NCBI GenBank assembly: GCA_902611815.1 | Contig: CACMAZ010000004.1 | Span: 1-64,000, forward strand | Direction: 5' to 3' | DNA: 64,000 bases | Source of the DNA: an uncultured Pelagibacteraceae bacterium | GTDB taxonomy: Bacteria; Pseudomonadota; Alphaproteobacteria; Pelagibacterales; Pelagibacteraceae | Shown here: piece after piece, positions 56,847 to 64,000 of the stretch | How positions within the stretch are numbered: position 1 is the first letter of the stretch | Layout of the letters: every line of letters starts with the position of its first letter | Translations under genes and position numbers: made by a program | The notes under the pieces: model-generated | What the model saw: the letters and a program-made list of their open reading frames with translations, nothing else | Database searches by the model: none | Told to the model about the DNA's origin: nothing

Positions 56847-57218
56847 CTATCCTGTCTTAGCTACTTTGTTGACTACAGTATCCAAACTTTTAGTAAATTT
56901 AATCTTTTGATCACTAGAAAGTTCTGAATATACTTTTAATAAAAAGTTATAATTTATACTTAAATGACCTTCTTTAATTTTTTCAGCATTTATTAAGTAT
57001 TCTGAAAAATCTTCGAAAAAATAACTTATTGGAACCTTTAAATAGTTAGAAAGTTGTAACAATCTCATTGAACTAACACCATTAGTTCCTTTTTCGTATT
57101 TTTGAATTTGTTGAAATGTAACGTTGATTGCTTTAGCTACTTTGGTTTGAGTTAAACCTAATGCTAAGCGTCTTAACTTAAGCTTGCTACCTAAGTGTTT
57201 ATTAAAATTATCTTCCAT
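56847..57218 (-). CDS. XRE-family helix-turn-helix regulator
   Basis: DNA-binding protein of 123 residues. A Cro/CI-type HTH covers about residues 10-65 (KLKLRRLALGLTQTKVAKAI, then VTFQQIQKYEKGTNGVSS and LLQLSNYLKVPISYFF). The C terminus is short and helical with no ligand domain. This compact type is common in alphaproteobacteria as a global or phase regulator; the targets here are unknown. A strong GAGGGG ribosome-binding sequence precedes the ATG. It lies downstream of aapP on the same strand, 148 bases away. Confidence 0.85.
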   Translation of the reverse strand: MEDNFNKHLGSKLKLRRLALGLTQTKVAKAINVTFQQIQKYEKGTNGVSSMRLLQLSNYLKVPISYFFEDFSEYLINAEKIKEGHLSINYNFLLKVYSELSSDQKIKFTKSLDTVVNKVAKTG

Positions 57219-57366
57219 TAAGACCCCTCGTAAAAAAGATAATTGAACTCTATCCTGAGGGTTTATGCAAGCACAAAAAAAATTATTTTTTTCGAATTAT
57301 GGGGCTTGACAATCAAAAAAATCTAAAAAATTGCTCTGAAAAATAAGGTATTTTTGGTCCTTAAAA

Positions 57367-58101
57367 TTATAAAATTTGACTTAAAAATAGCTTTGTACGA
57401 TCACTTTTTGGGTTTGCAAAAAATTCTTTAGTCGTATTTTTTTCAACAATCATACCTTCATCCATAAAAATTACTTCATCTGCTACTTCTTTAGCAAATC
57501 CCATTTCATGTGTTACTACAATCATTGTCATTCCACCTTTTGCAAGGTTTACCATTGCATCTAAAACTTCTTTAATCATTTCCGGATCAAGTGCAGATGT
57601 CGGTTCGTCAAATAGCATTATTTTTGGTTCCATGCATAACGCTCTTGCAATAGCAGATCTTTGTTGTTGTCCACCAGATAGTTGACCTGGAAATTTATAA
57701 GCTTGATCAGCTATCTGAACTTGCTCTAATTGTTTTAAAGCTAACTCTTCTGCCTTTTTTTTTGGCATTTTTTTTACCCATATAGGTGCTAATGTGCAGT
57801 TATCTAATATTGATAAATGAGGAAATAAGTTAAATTGTTGAAAAACCATTCCAACTTCAGCTCTAATTTCCTCAATATTTTTAGTATTTTCACTTAATTC
57901 ATTACCATCAACAATTATTGTGCCTTCTTGATGTTCCTCAAGTCTATTTATACATCTTATTAACGTTGACTTTCCTGATCCTGATGGACCACACACTACA
58001 ATTTTTTGTTTTGGTTTAACGTCTAAATTAATATTTTTTAAGACCTGAAAGTCACCAAACCACTTATTTACATCATTTATTTTAATTATTGGTTCAGACA
58101 T
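57367..58101 (-). CDS. aapP: General L-amino acid ABC transporter ATP-binding protein
   Basis: ATPase of the polar amino-acid importer. The 244 residues have Walker [14 protein letters not shown] near residue 36, [19 protein letters not shown] signature and Walker [16 protein letters not shown]. It follows aapM directly (one base shared or adjacent), closing the aapJQMP operon. GlnQ-like proteins are close relatives; the AapP name rests on the four-gene context. The 148-base gap downstream contains AT-rich dyads (for example 57276-57292) but no gene. Confidence 0.93.
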   Translation of the reverse strand: MSEPIIKINDVNKWFGDFQVLKNINLDVKPKQKIVVCGPSGSGKSTLIRCINRLEEHQEGTIIVDGNELSENTKNIEEIRAEVGMVFQQFNLFPHLSILDNCTLAPIWVKKMPKKKAEELALKQLEQVQIADQAYKFPGQLSGGQQQRSAIARALCMEPKIMLFDEPTSALDPEMIKEVLDAMVNLAKGGMTMIVVTHEMGFAKEVADEVIFMDEGMIVEKNTTKEFFANPKSDRTKLFLSQIL

Positions 58102-59370
58102 TTATCTCTCAGTTTTATATTTTTGTTCAAGATTATAACTATATTTACTCATTGCATAGCAAATTATCCAAAAAATTATGGCTGCAAAAATATAGCCTTC
58201 CATTGCAAATCCGAGCCATTTAGGATTAGTTTTTGCAAGAGCAAGCATTCCTGCAATTTCAGCTAAGCCAACAACAAATATTAATGGTGTATCTTTAACT
58301 AAAGCTAAAAATGTATTTGCTATACCTGGTATCACTAATTTTAAAGCCTGAGGAAGAATAACAAAAATATGCATTTTCCAATAACCCATTCCTAATGATT
58401 TTGCTGCATCGTATTGACCTCTCGGTAATGCTTGCAGTCCTCCTCTTATAACCTCTGCACAATAAGCCGCTTCAAATAAAGTAATTGCAATAATTACTCT
58501 AACAAGTTTATCCATAAAAAAGTCCTCAGGTAAAAACATAGGAAACATAACTGAAGACATAAATAATACTGTTATTAAAGGGACACCTCTCCAAAATTCG
58601 ATATAACAAATAGAAACATATTTAACTGCTGGTAAGTTTGATCTTCTTCCTAAAGCAAGGATCATGCCCAGTGGAAAACAGAAAATTAAACAAAAAAATG
58701 AGACAATGAAAGTTAATGATAATCCTCCCCAAGCACCTGTTTCGACCCAAACTAAACCAAAAGCACCACCAGAAATTAAATAATAAATTATTAAAAATGC
58801 AATTATTGGATAAATAACCACATAATAAAGTGCTAAATATTTTTTTAAATTTTCTTTAAAAAAGTAACCAACAAAGCCTAAAGCAATAACTAAAATAAAT
58901 GCTGAATTTATCCTCCAATGAAGCTCATTTGGATACATTCCATACATAAATCTTTTAAACCATACTTTAATGTAAGTCCAACAAGCACCAGTTCCAGTAC
59001 ATGCTGCTTTAGTATCACCAGAAATATTTGCATCAAGTACCATCCAACTTAATGCAGGAGGAATTGCTTTTAGGACGGTAAAAATGATTAATAATGTTAG
59101 TAAAGCATTAAAATTTGATGGGTTAATATGTTTATTAATATTATCTACTAATTTAATACCGCTATATTCCATTCTTATAAATGAAAGACCTATAAATCCA
59201 ATAATTAATGGAAAAAATAAGTTTAAATTTCCTGGTAAAAAAGAGGTGATATTTAAATTAAAAAAAGAATAAACAAAAACATCAAATATAGCTAATGAAA
59301 GTAAAAAAGAGCCTATATAAATATTTGTTATAGGGTTGCTTGTTTTAATTTTTGATAAACTTATGTTCAT
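58102..59370 (-). CDS. aapM: General L-amino acid ABC transporter permease AapM
   Basis: Second permease of the Aap importer, 422 residues. Several N-terminal helices precede the conserved HAAT permease core, with the coupling loop EVIRGGLQALPRGQYDAAKSLGM and VKDTPLIFVVGLAEI typical of the family. A periplasmic loop containing two cysteines (AACTGTGACW) lies near residue 130. One base separates its start from the aapQ stop region, so the two are coupled. Confidence 0.93.
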   Translation of the reverse strand: MNISLSKIKTSNPITNIYIGSFLLSLAIFDVFVYSFFNLNITSFLPGNLNLFFPLIIGFIGLSFIRMEYSGIKLVDNINKHINPSNFNALLTLLIIFTVLKAIPPALSWMVLDANISGDTKAACTGTGACWTYIKVWFKRFMYGMYPNELHWRINSAFILVIALGFVGYFFKENLKKYLALYYVVIYPIIAFLIIYYLISGGAFGLVWVETGAWGGLSLTFIVSFFCLIFCFPLGMILALGRRSNLPAVKYVSICYIEFWRGVPLITVLFMSSVMFPMFLPEDFFMDKLVRVIIAITLFEAAYCAEVIRGGLQALPRGQYDAAKSLGMGYWKMHIFVILPQALKLVIPGIANTFLALVKDTPLIFVVGLAEIAGMLALAKTNPKWLGFAMEGYIFAAIIFWIICYAMSKYSYNLEQKYKTER

Positions 59371-59371
59371 T

Positions 59372-60523
59372 TTATTTTTCTTTAATTTCTATTCTTTTGT
59401 TGTACCAGTTCATCAAAGCAGCAATTGACAAACTTATTGTTAAATAAGTTAACATAGTAATTCCTACAATCTCGATAGCTTTTCCGGTTTGCATTAGTGC
59501 TGTTCCAGCAAAAACTAATACTAAGTCAGGATATGCGATAGCAGCTGCTAAAGATGAGTTTTTTGTTAAATTTAAATATTGGTTAGTAGTTGGTGGTATT
59601 ATTATTCTTAAAGCTTGAGGCATGATTACTAATTTTAAAATTTGATTTGGATTTAATCCTACTGATGCAGCGGCTTCTTTTTGGCCTTTACTTATACCTT
59701 GAATTCCTGCTCTTACACATTCAGCGACAAATGTTGATGTATATAAAGATAAAGCAACTACTAATGCAATTAATTCAGGTGGTAATGCAATTCCACCTTC
59801 AAATATAAAAGATGTTTGAGCTAATTGTTTTAAAACCGGTAACTCAAAATCAAGTTTAACCCCGCCTATTAAAAATGATAGCAAAGGCAAAATAATCAAT
59901 AATCCTATTGAAATATAGAAAACAGGTAACTGTTTACCTTCTCTTTCTTGAAGTTTTCTTGCATAAATTCTTATAAAAATTATTGAAACTATTGCAGCAA
60001 TCAAACAAGATAAAAATACGTTTAAATTTTCCCATATCATTGATGGTATGTAATAACCTTTTATTGTCATATAAGTTACCCCAAACCACGGCTCTGCAGT
60101 TTCTGGTAAAGGTAGTGCTCTTAAAGCAGCATAATACCAAAAGAATATTTGTAATAATAATGGTATGTTTCTAAAAAACTCTACGTACCAAGCAGCAGAA
60201 TTTCTAATAAGAAAATTTTGAGATAGCCTTGCAACACCAATTATAACACCTAAAATTGTACAAAATATTATTCCTAAAAAAGATACTAAAAGTGTGTTTA
60301 ATAAAGCTACTACATAAGCCCATGCATAAGAGTCTTGACCATCATAATCGAGCAATGTGAATTGCATATCAAATGATGCTTCTTGTTTTAGAAAACCAAA
60401 GCCAAAATCTATACCTCTGTTATCCATGTTGACTTGAGCATTAATGGTAAAGAAACCAAATATAAGGATTACAAAAAGAATAGTTAAAATTTGCGGTATG
60501 AGTTTTTTAATTTTGTTGTTCAT
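59372..60523 (-). CDS. aapQ: General L-amino acid ABC transporter permease AapQ
   Basis: First permease of the Aap importer, 383 residues. The conserved coupling loop ECVRAGIQGISKGQKEAAASVGL and the LNLTKNSSLAAAIAYPDL segment identify the amino-acid permease family, and the long N-terminal part with FGFLKQEASFDM matches AapQ. It follows aapJ after 62 bases holding a terminator-like hairpin, which should lower its expression relative to the binding protein. Confidence 0.93.
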   Translation of the reverse strand: MNNKIKKLIPQILTILFVILIFGFFTINAQVNMDNRGIDFGFGFLKQEASFDMQFTLLDYDGQDSYAWAYVVALLNTLLVSFLGIIFCTILGVIIGVARLSQNFLIRNSAAWYVEFFRNIPLLLQIFFWYYAALRALPLPETAEPWFGVTYMTIKGYYIPSMIWENLNVFLSCLIAAIVSIIFIRIYARKLQEREGKQLPVFYISIGLLIILPLLSFLIGGVKLDFELPVLKQLAQTSFIFEGGIALPPELIALVVALSLYTSTFVAECVRAGIQGISKGQKEAAASVGLNPNQILKLVIMPQALRIIIPPTTNQYLNLTKNSSLAAAIAYPDLVLVFAGTALMQTGKAIEIVGITMLTYLTISLSIAALMNWYNKRIEIKEK

Positions 60524-60536
60524 TGACTCTATATAT

Positions 60537-60568
60537 AAAAAAAGGGCTAGAAAAATCTAGCCCTTTTT
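60537..60568 (-). terminator. Terminator/attenuator hairpin between aapJ and aapQ
   Basis: Perfect arms GGGCTAGA (60544-60551) and TCTAGCCC (60556-60563) with an AAAA loop, flanked by A-run and T-run extensions on both sides. On the minus strand the stem is followed by seven or more T residues: a canonical intrinsic terminator that would end most aapJ messages while some run on into aapQMP. Confidence 0.9.
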
Positions 60569-60585
60569 GAAGATTTTAAAAGAAA

Positions 60586-61623
60586 TTATCTTGCTGGTGG
60601 AACGTATAAAATTCCGCCTTTTGTCCAAAGTTGATTTGGACCTCTGTCCGGTAAAATACCAGTGTCAGCTATATTTCTTTTATAACTTTCACCGTAGTTA
60701 CCAACTTGCTTGATAATTCTTAGGTTCCACTCGTTATCTAAACCGAATGCTGCACCCATTTCACCTTCAGCTCCAACCAATCTTTTGATTGCTGGGTTAT
60801 CTGAAGTTTTCATAGAATCAGCGTTTGCAGAAGTAATTCCATACTCCTCAGCTTCGATCATAGTATTCAAAGACCATCTTACAATGTCTTCCCATACAGC
60901 ATCACCTTGTCTTACAACCGGTCCTAAAGGTTCTTTAGAAATGGTTTCTGGTAATACAATGTGCTCATCTGGGTTTTTCATTTTAGTTCTTTGAGCTGCT
61001 AATCCTGATTTGTCAGTTGTGTAAGTATCACATCTTCCAGCATCATATGCAGCAACAACTTCGTCAGCCTTTTCAAAAGCTACTGGCTCATATTTAATTC
61101 CTTTTGAATTAAAGAAATCTCTCATATTTAGCTCAGTTGTTGTACCAATGTTAGTACAAGCTGAAATACCATCTTTAAATTGGCCTGTTGAAGTTATTCC
61201 AGAGCTTTTCCTGACCATGAAACCTTGACCATCATAGAAGTTTACTCCTACGAAAGTAAGTCCAATGTCAGCATCTCTAGATAATGTCCAAGTAGTGTTT
61301 CTTGATAAAATATCAATTTCACCTGATGTTAAAGCTGTAAATCTCTCTTTAGCACTTAGTGGAGTGAATTTTACTTTATTCGCATCACCAAGAACTGCAG
61401 CAGCAACAGCTCTGCAAACATCAACATCTATTCCAGTCCAATTTCCAGATGCATCTGCATTTGAAAATCCTGGTAGACCTTGTGAAACACCACATCTAAC
61501 AAAACCCTTTTTTTGAGTGTTTTTTAGAGTTTTTGACTTTTTAGCCATAGCCTCTGTTGTAAATGCAAACACAACAGCGATCATCGCTACTAAAGAAGTC
61601 AATTGTTTTAAGTGTTTAAACAT
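60586..61623 (-). CDS. aapJ: General L-amino acid ABC transporter substrate-binding protein AapJ
   Basis: Periplasmic binding protein for polar amino acids. A signal peptide (MFKHLKQLTSLVAMIAVVFA) precedes a cluster F fold with VRCGVSQGLPGFSNAD, WTGIDVDVCRAVAAAVLGD and the GPVVRQGD segment. About 345 residues. I use the ATG at 61623, preceded by AGAGGA at good spacing; an upstream in-frame start at 61665 would run through two palindromes. A hairpin after the gene suggests higher expression than the permeases. Confidence 0.95.
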   Translation of the reverse strand: MFKHLKQLTSLVAMIAVVFAFTTEAMAKKSKTLKNTQKKGFVRCGVSQGLPGFSNADASGNWTGIDVDVCRAVAAAVLGDANKVKFTPLSAKERFTALTSGEIDILSRNTTWTLSRDADIGLTFVGVNFYDGQGFMVRKSSGITSTGQFKDGISACTNIGTTTELNMRDFFNSKGIKYEPVAFEKADEVVAAYDAGRCDTYTTDKSGLAAQRTKMKNPDEHIVLPETISKEPLGPVVRQGDAVWEDIVRWSLNTMIEAEEYGITSANADSMKTSDNPAIKRLVGAEGEMGAAFGLDNEWNLRIIKQVGNYGESYKRNIADTGILPDRGPNQLWTKGGILYVPPAR

Positions 61624-61644
61624 ATATTTCCTCTTAAGTTGTTT

Positions 61645-61681
61645 ATTTGTTAACAAATAATTCAAAATAAATTTTTGAATT
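61645..61681 (-). promoter_or_regulatory. Two adjacent palindromes in the aapJ leader
   Basis: A perfect 14-base palindrome ATTTGTTAACAAAT (61645-61658) is directly followed by a second dyad with arms AATTCAAAA (61659-61667) and TTTTGAATT (61673-61681) around TAAAT. They lie 22-58 bases upstream of the aapJ start. They may be operators or leader hairpins. A looser dyad TTTGAT-N8-ATCAAA (61707-61726) lies further upstream, in the 171-base gap to tRNA-Arg. Confidence 0.5.
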
Positions 61682-61794
61682 AGTTAAGTTAATCATTTAA
61701 ATAAAATTTGATCAACGTAAATCAAATATCTAACATGATCAAAATGTCACTAAATATTAATGAATAAAGGGTTAAAACAACCTAAGGTAGAAAA

Positions 61795-61871
61795 TGGCGC
61801 GCCCTGAAGGATTCGAACCTCCGACCCACGGTTTAGAAAACCGTTGCTCTATCCAGCTGAGCTAAGGGCGC
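61795..61871 (-). tRNA. tRNA-Arg(UCU)
   Basis: A 77-base tRNA with encoded CCA. The acceptor arm GCGCCCT pairs with AGGGCGC, discriminator G, anticodon TCT in loop TTTCTAA flanked by stem ACGGT/ACCGT, T arm GGAGGTTCGAATCCTTC. It lies between trkH (27 bases upstream on the same strand) and aapJ. Confidence 0.96.
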
Positions 61872-61898
61872 ATATAATAGCTTATTTATAATACTTAA

Positions 61899-63302
61899 TT
61901 AAGTTTTAAAAAAGAACTTTTTACAAATTATTAATATAGATATCATTTCAACTCTTCCGATAATCATAAATAACATTAATGATGCTTTTGAAAATATTGT
62001 TAAATCATAGAAAGTAAAATTACTTATACCTGAAGTATAAGAATTGACAGTATTCATTAAAGTTAAAATAGATAATATAAAAGCATCTTCACTATTAATT
62101 CCTGAAATAGTTAATAATAAAGATAAAATTGATAAAGATAAAATAAAAATTATTACTGAAAAAAAATATTTGTAAAAATCGTCATTAGAAAAATTTAAAT
62201 TAAAAAAAGGTAATTTGTTTATAAATAAGCTTTTTGGTTTAGAATGTGAAACAAGTTCATTAATTGAAAATTTAAATAATAAAAATAATTTAAAAAATCT
62301 TATCCCAGAGCTTGTTGAAAAAAAAGAGCCTCCAATAATTATTAAAATCAAAAAAATAAAAGATAAATCTTTCGGTACAATTAAAGAGAAACCTATGTTA
62401 GAAATAGAGCTACAAATCGCAAGAAAAATAGAAGAAAAATTATCATTAATGTTTAAAAATATGAAAAAAAAACTAATTAAAAAAATTAAATAAAATCCTA
62501 AATATAAATCTTCAGAAAAAAAATTTATGTTTCTTTTATGAAAAAAGATTAAGTTATATGTAAAAAAAAGACTAAAAAAAGAAACTAGCATCAATAAAGA
62601 TAAAACTATTTCCTTAAATTTGGTATTAATAATTAATTCTAAATTATTAACAGGTAAAAAGCCTCCTGAAGAAATTAAAGATAATGATAAATTAAATGAA
62701 TTAAAAGCTCTTAAGTCAGAAAAATATAAAATGAAAAATATTATCGATGTAAGTATTAAATAAACAATACCTATTTTAAAACATTGTTTAATTGTTTCGT
62801 TTGAATTGAAATTTATGAAATTAGTGAGAGATTTTTTTAAATTTTTATCAAAAATATCTATTAAAAGTATTATTGATATTAGAAAATATAAACCACCTAA
62901 CCATTGTGTTGATGATCTCCATAAGATTAAACCTTCATCTAAATGTTTGATATTTTCAAATATAGTAAAACCTGTAGATGTAAATCCTGATATAGCTTCA
63001 AAATATGAGTCAACAAAACTAATCTTATTAATAATAAGATAATAAGGTATTGAAAGTATTAAGGGTATACTCACATATCCTAAAATAACAGTTAATATTT
63101 TTTGAAAAATTGATATTTTTTTCAAGTTTTTTTTCTTAAAAAAGATAATTGAACCGAGAAAAAGTGAGACAATAAAAATAAAAATAAAGTTGTTAATATT
63201 TAAATATAATTTGAAATAATAACAATATAAAATATTTAAGAATGATAAAATTGAAATAAAAATAGAAAATATCCCTAAATATAAATGTGTAAAATTAATC
63301 AT
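61899..63302 (-). CDS. trkH: Trk potassium uptake membrane subunit TrkH
   Basis: Potassium-translocating subunit with the MPM-repeat fold. The 467-residue protein has about ten membrane helices and selectivity-filter-like turns in AISGFTSTGFTIF, LISSGGFLPV, ISNIGFSLIV and NTVNSYTSG. The second half is very Phe/Ile/Leu-rich and diverged, and the filter glycine of the fourth repeat sits in a weak context (SYTSG). It follows trkA directly (adjacent bases), so the two form a trkAH operon. Confidence 0.88.
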   Translation of the reverse strand: MINFTHLYLGIFSIFISILSFLNILYCYYFKLYLNINNFIFIFIVSLFLGSIIFFKKKNLKKISIFQKILTVILGYVSIPLILSIPYYLIINKISFVDSYFEAISGFTSTGFTIFENIKHLDEGLILWRSSTQWLGGLYFLISIILLIDIFDKNLKKSLTNFINFNSNETIKQCFKIGIVYLILTSIIFFILYFSDLRAFNSFNLSLSLISSGGFLPVNNLELIINTKFKEIVLSLLMLVSFFSLFFTYNLIFFHKRNINFFSEDLYLGFYLIFLISFFFIFLNINDNFSSIFLAICSSISNIGFSLIVPKDLSFIFLILIIIGGSFFSTSSGIRFFKLFLLFKFSINELVSHSKPKSLFINKLPFFNLNFSNDDFYKYFFSVIIFILSLSILSLLLTISGINSEDAFILSILTLMNTVNSYTSGISNFTFYDLTIFSKASLMLFMIIGRVEMISILIICKKFFFKT

Positions 63303-64000
63303 TTATATTGAGCTGATTTGAAAAAGTCTCTCGACTAGAGGTAACTGATCTCTTTTAGCTAAAAAAACTACAATGTCTTTTTTTTCAAAAATAAATTTTG
63401 ATGTTGGTATAATAATATCATCTTTTCTTAAAATAGCTCCAATTCTAATATCGTCAGGAAGATTTGAATTTTTTAATTCTTTGTTTATTAATTCAGATGA
63501 ATCAATTATTTCAGCTTCTATTACTTCAAATTCACCGTTTAAAATTGTATAAGCGGTCTCAATTGTGCCCTTGTGTACATGTTTTAAAATACTTGAAACA
63601 GTATTCATTCTTGGATCAATCAAATCATCAATTTTTAAAGAATTTTGTAATAAGGAATAATTTGGTTTATTAATTAACGCCATAGTTCTTTTGTCTTTAG
63701 AAAATTTTTCTACCAAAACGCTAACCATTAAATTATCCTCGTCATCATTAGTCAAAGCTAAAACCGTTTCAGCGTCTTCAATATTTGCCTCTTTTAAAAC
63801 ATCTTCATCTAGACCATTTCCATTAATAACCAGCGAATTATTCAAATTATTTGCAATATGTTCTGCTCTTTCTTTATTTTTTTCTACTATTTTTATCCTT
63901 GCTGCATCCATAGTATTTTCAAGATTTTTAGCTAAATTAAATCCAATATTTCCACCGCCAATTATTAGAAATTTATTTGATATTTTTTCATTATGACCAA
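63303..64000 (-). CDS. trkA: Trk potassium uptake NAD-binding protein TrkA, C-terminal half (cut by window edge)
   Basis: Cytoplasmic gating subunit of the Trk system. The frame is open to the window end, so the N-terminal RCK repeat lies outside. Visible are a second Rossmann domain (LIIGGGNIGFNLAKNLEN, then ALTNDDEDNLM) and a TrkA_C domain (VIEAEIIDSSELINKE... to FLAKRDQLPLVERLF). An internal ATG at 63911 is not the real start, since the GGGNIG nucleotide loop precedes it. Adjacent to trkH. Confidence 0.92.
   Translation of the reverse strand, partial: GHNEKISNKFLIIGGGNIGFNLAKNLENTMDAARIKIVEKNKERAEHIANNLNNSLVINGNGLDEDVLKEANIEDAETVLALTNDDEDNLMVSVLVEKFSKDKRTMALINKPNYSLLQNSLKIDDLIDPRMNTVSSILKHVHKGTIETAYTILNGEFEVIEAEIIDSSELINKELKNSNLPDDIRIGAILRKDDIIIPTSKFIFEKKDIVVFLAKRDQLPLVERLFQISSI

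Noticed and set aside
57276..57292. A7-TTA-T7 dyad downstream of aapP
   Set aside because: Could be a weak terminator, but it has no G/C pairs and homopolymer runs of this kind are frequent throughout the window.
57306..57311. Perfect TTGACA hexamer on the plus strand
   Set aside because: No acceptable -10 element lies 16-18 bases downstream and no plus-strand gene follows.
62215..62493. 92-residue lysine-rich plus-strand frame
   Set aside because: Antisense to the hydrophobic second half of trkH; Phe/Leu codons read backwards as Lys/Glu.

Overview
The window is a very AT-rich (roughly 30% GC by eye), densely packed bacterial chromosome segment. Low GC, intergenic gaps mostly under 100 bases, many 1-14 base gene overlaps, single tRNA genes and alphaproteobacterial gene order (argS-nagZ-scpAB-tatABC-serS-secDF; dgt divergent from erpA; dacC-tmk-holB-metG) all point to a streamlined marine alphaproteobacterium of the SAR11/Pelagibacter type. 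I saw no insertion sequence, prophage, CRISPR array, rRNA operon, broken gene, or gene-free stretch over 300 bases.

Layout. 1-5.9 kb (minus): metG (cut by the window edge), holB, tmk, and a cell-wall set (dacC, an RlpA/SPOR-like lipoprotein, mltB) plus rarD. 5.9-10 kb: tRNA-Ser, sdhE, recG, a DUF502 membrane protein with a possible 25-residue membrane peptide upstream, a Tat-type M48 lipoprotein protease and tRNA-Lys. 10-18.8 kb: tgt, a periplasmic cyclophilin, coaD, gyrA, ssb, uvrA and a PuuD-like membrane domain. 18.8-29.5 kb (minus): dgt, argS, a small membrane protein, nagZ, scpAB, tatABC, serS, yajC-secDF. 29.6-35.9 kb: erpA-xthA, the zinc system znuA/znuCB-zur around a palindromic operator, then a small membrane protein, arsC, an aquaporin, a Nudix hydrolase and a lysine-rich coiled-coil protein.

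36-51 kb is a phosphorus-economy island: ppx-ppk, sixA, phoB, phoU, pstBACS, a secreted protein of unknown function, phoR, a glycosyltransferase and PlcP-type phosphoesterase (phospholipid replacement), and a divergent diacylglycerol-kinase-like gene. A Pho-box-like direct repeat precedes pstS. 51-64 kb: manC, ilvD, valS, tRNA-Cys, tRNA-Asn, an XRE regulator, the aapJQMP amino-acid ABC transporter, tRNA-Arg, trkH and the C-terminal half of trkA.

The genes form three nutrient circuits: zinc (Zur-ZnuABC), phosphate (PhoRB-Pst-polyphosphate-lipid remodelling) and amino acids/potassium (Aap, Trk), set among housekeeping genes. The most unusual direct observation is that Tgt has lost all four residues that bind structural zinc in characterised homologues, while its catalytic aspartates are kept. 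No wholly new multi-gene system was evident. The best candidates for new biology are the zinc-less Tgt, the unknown secreted protein between phoR and pstS, and several small proteins.
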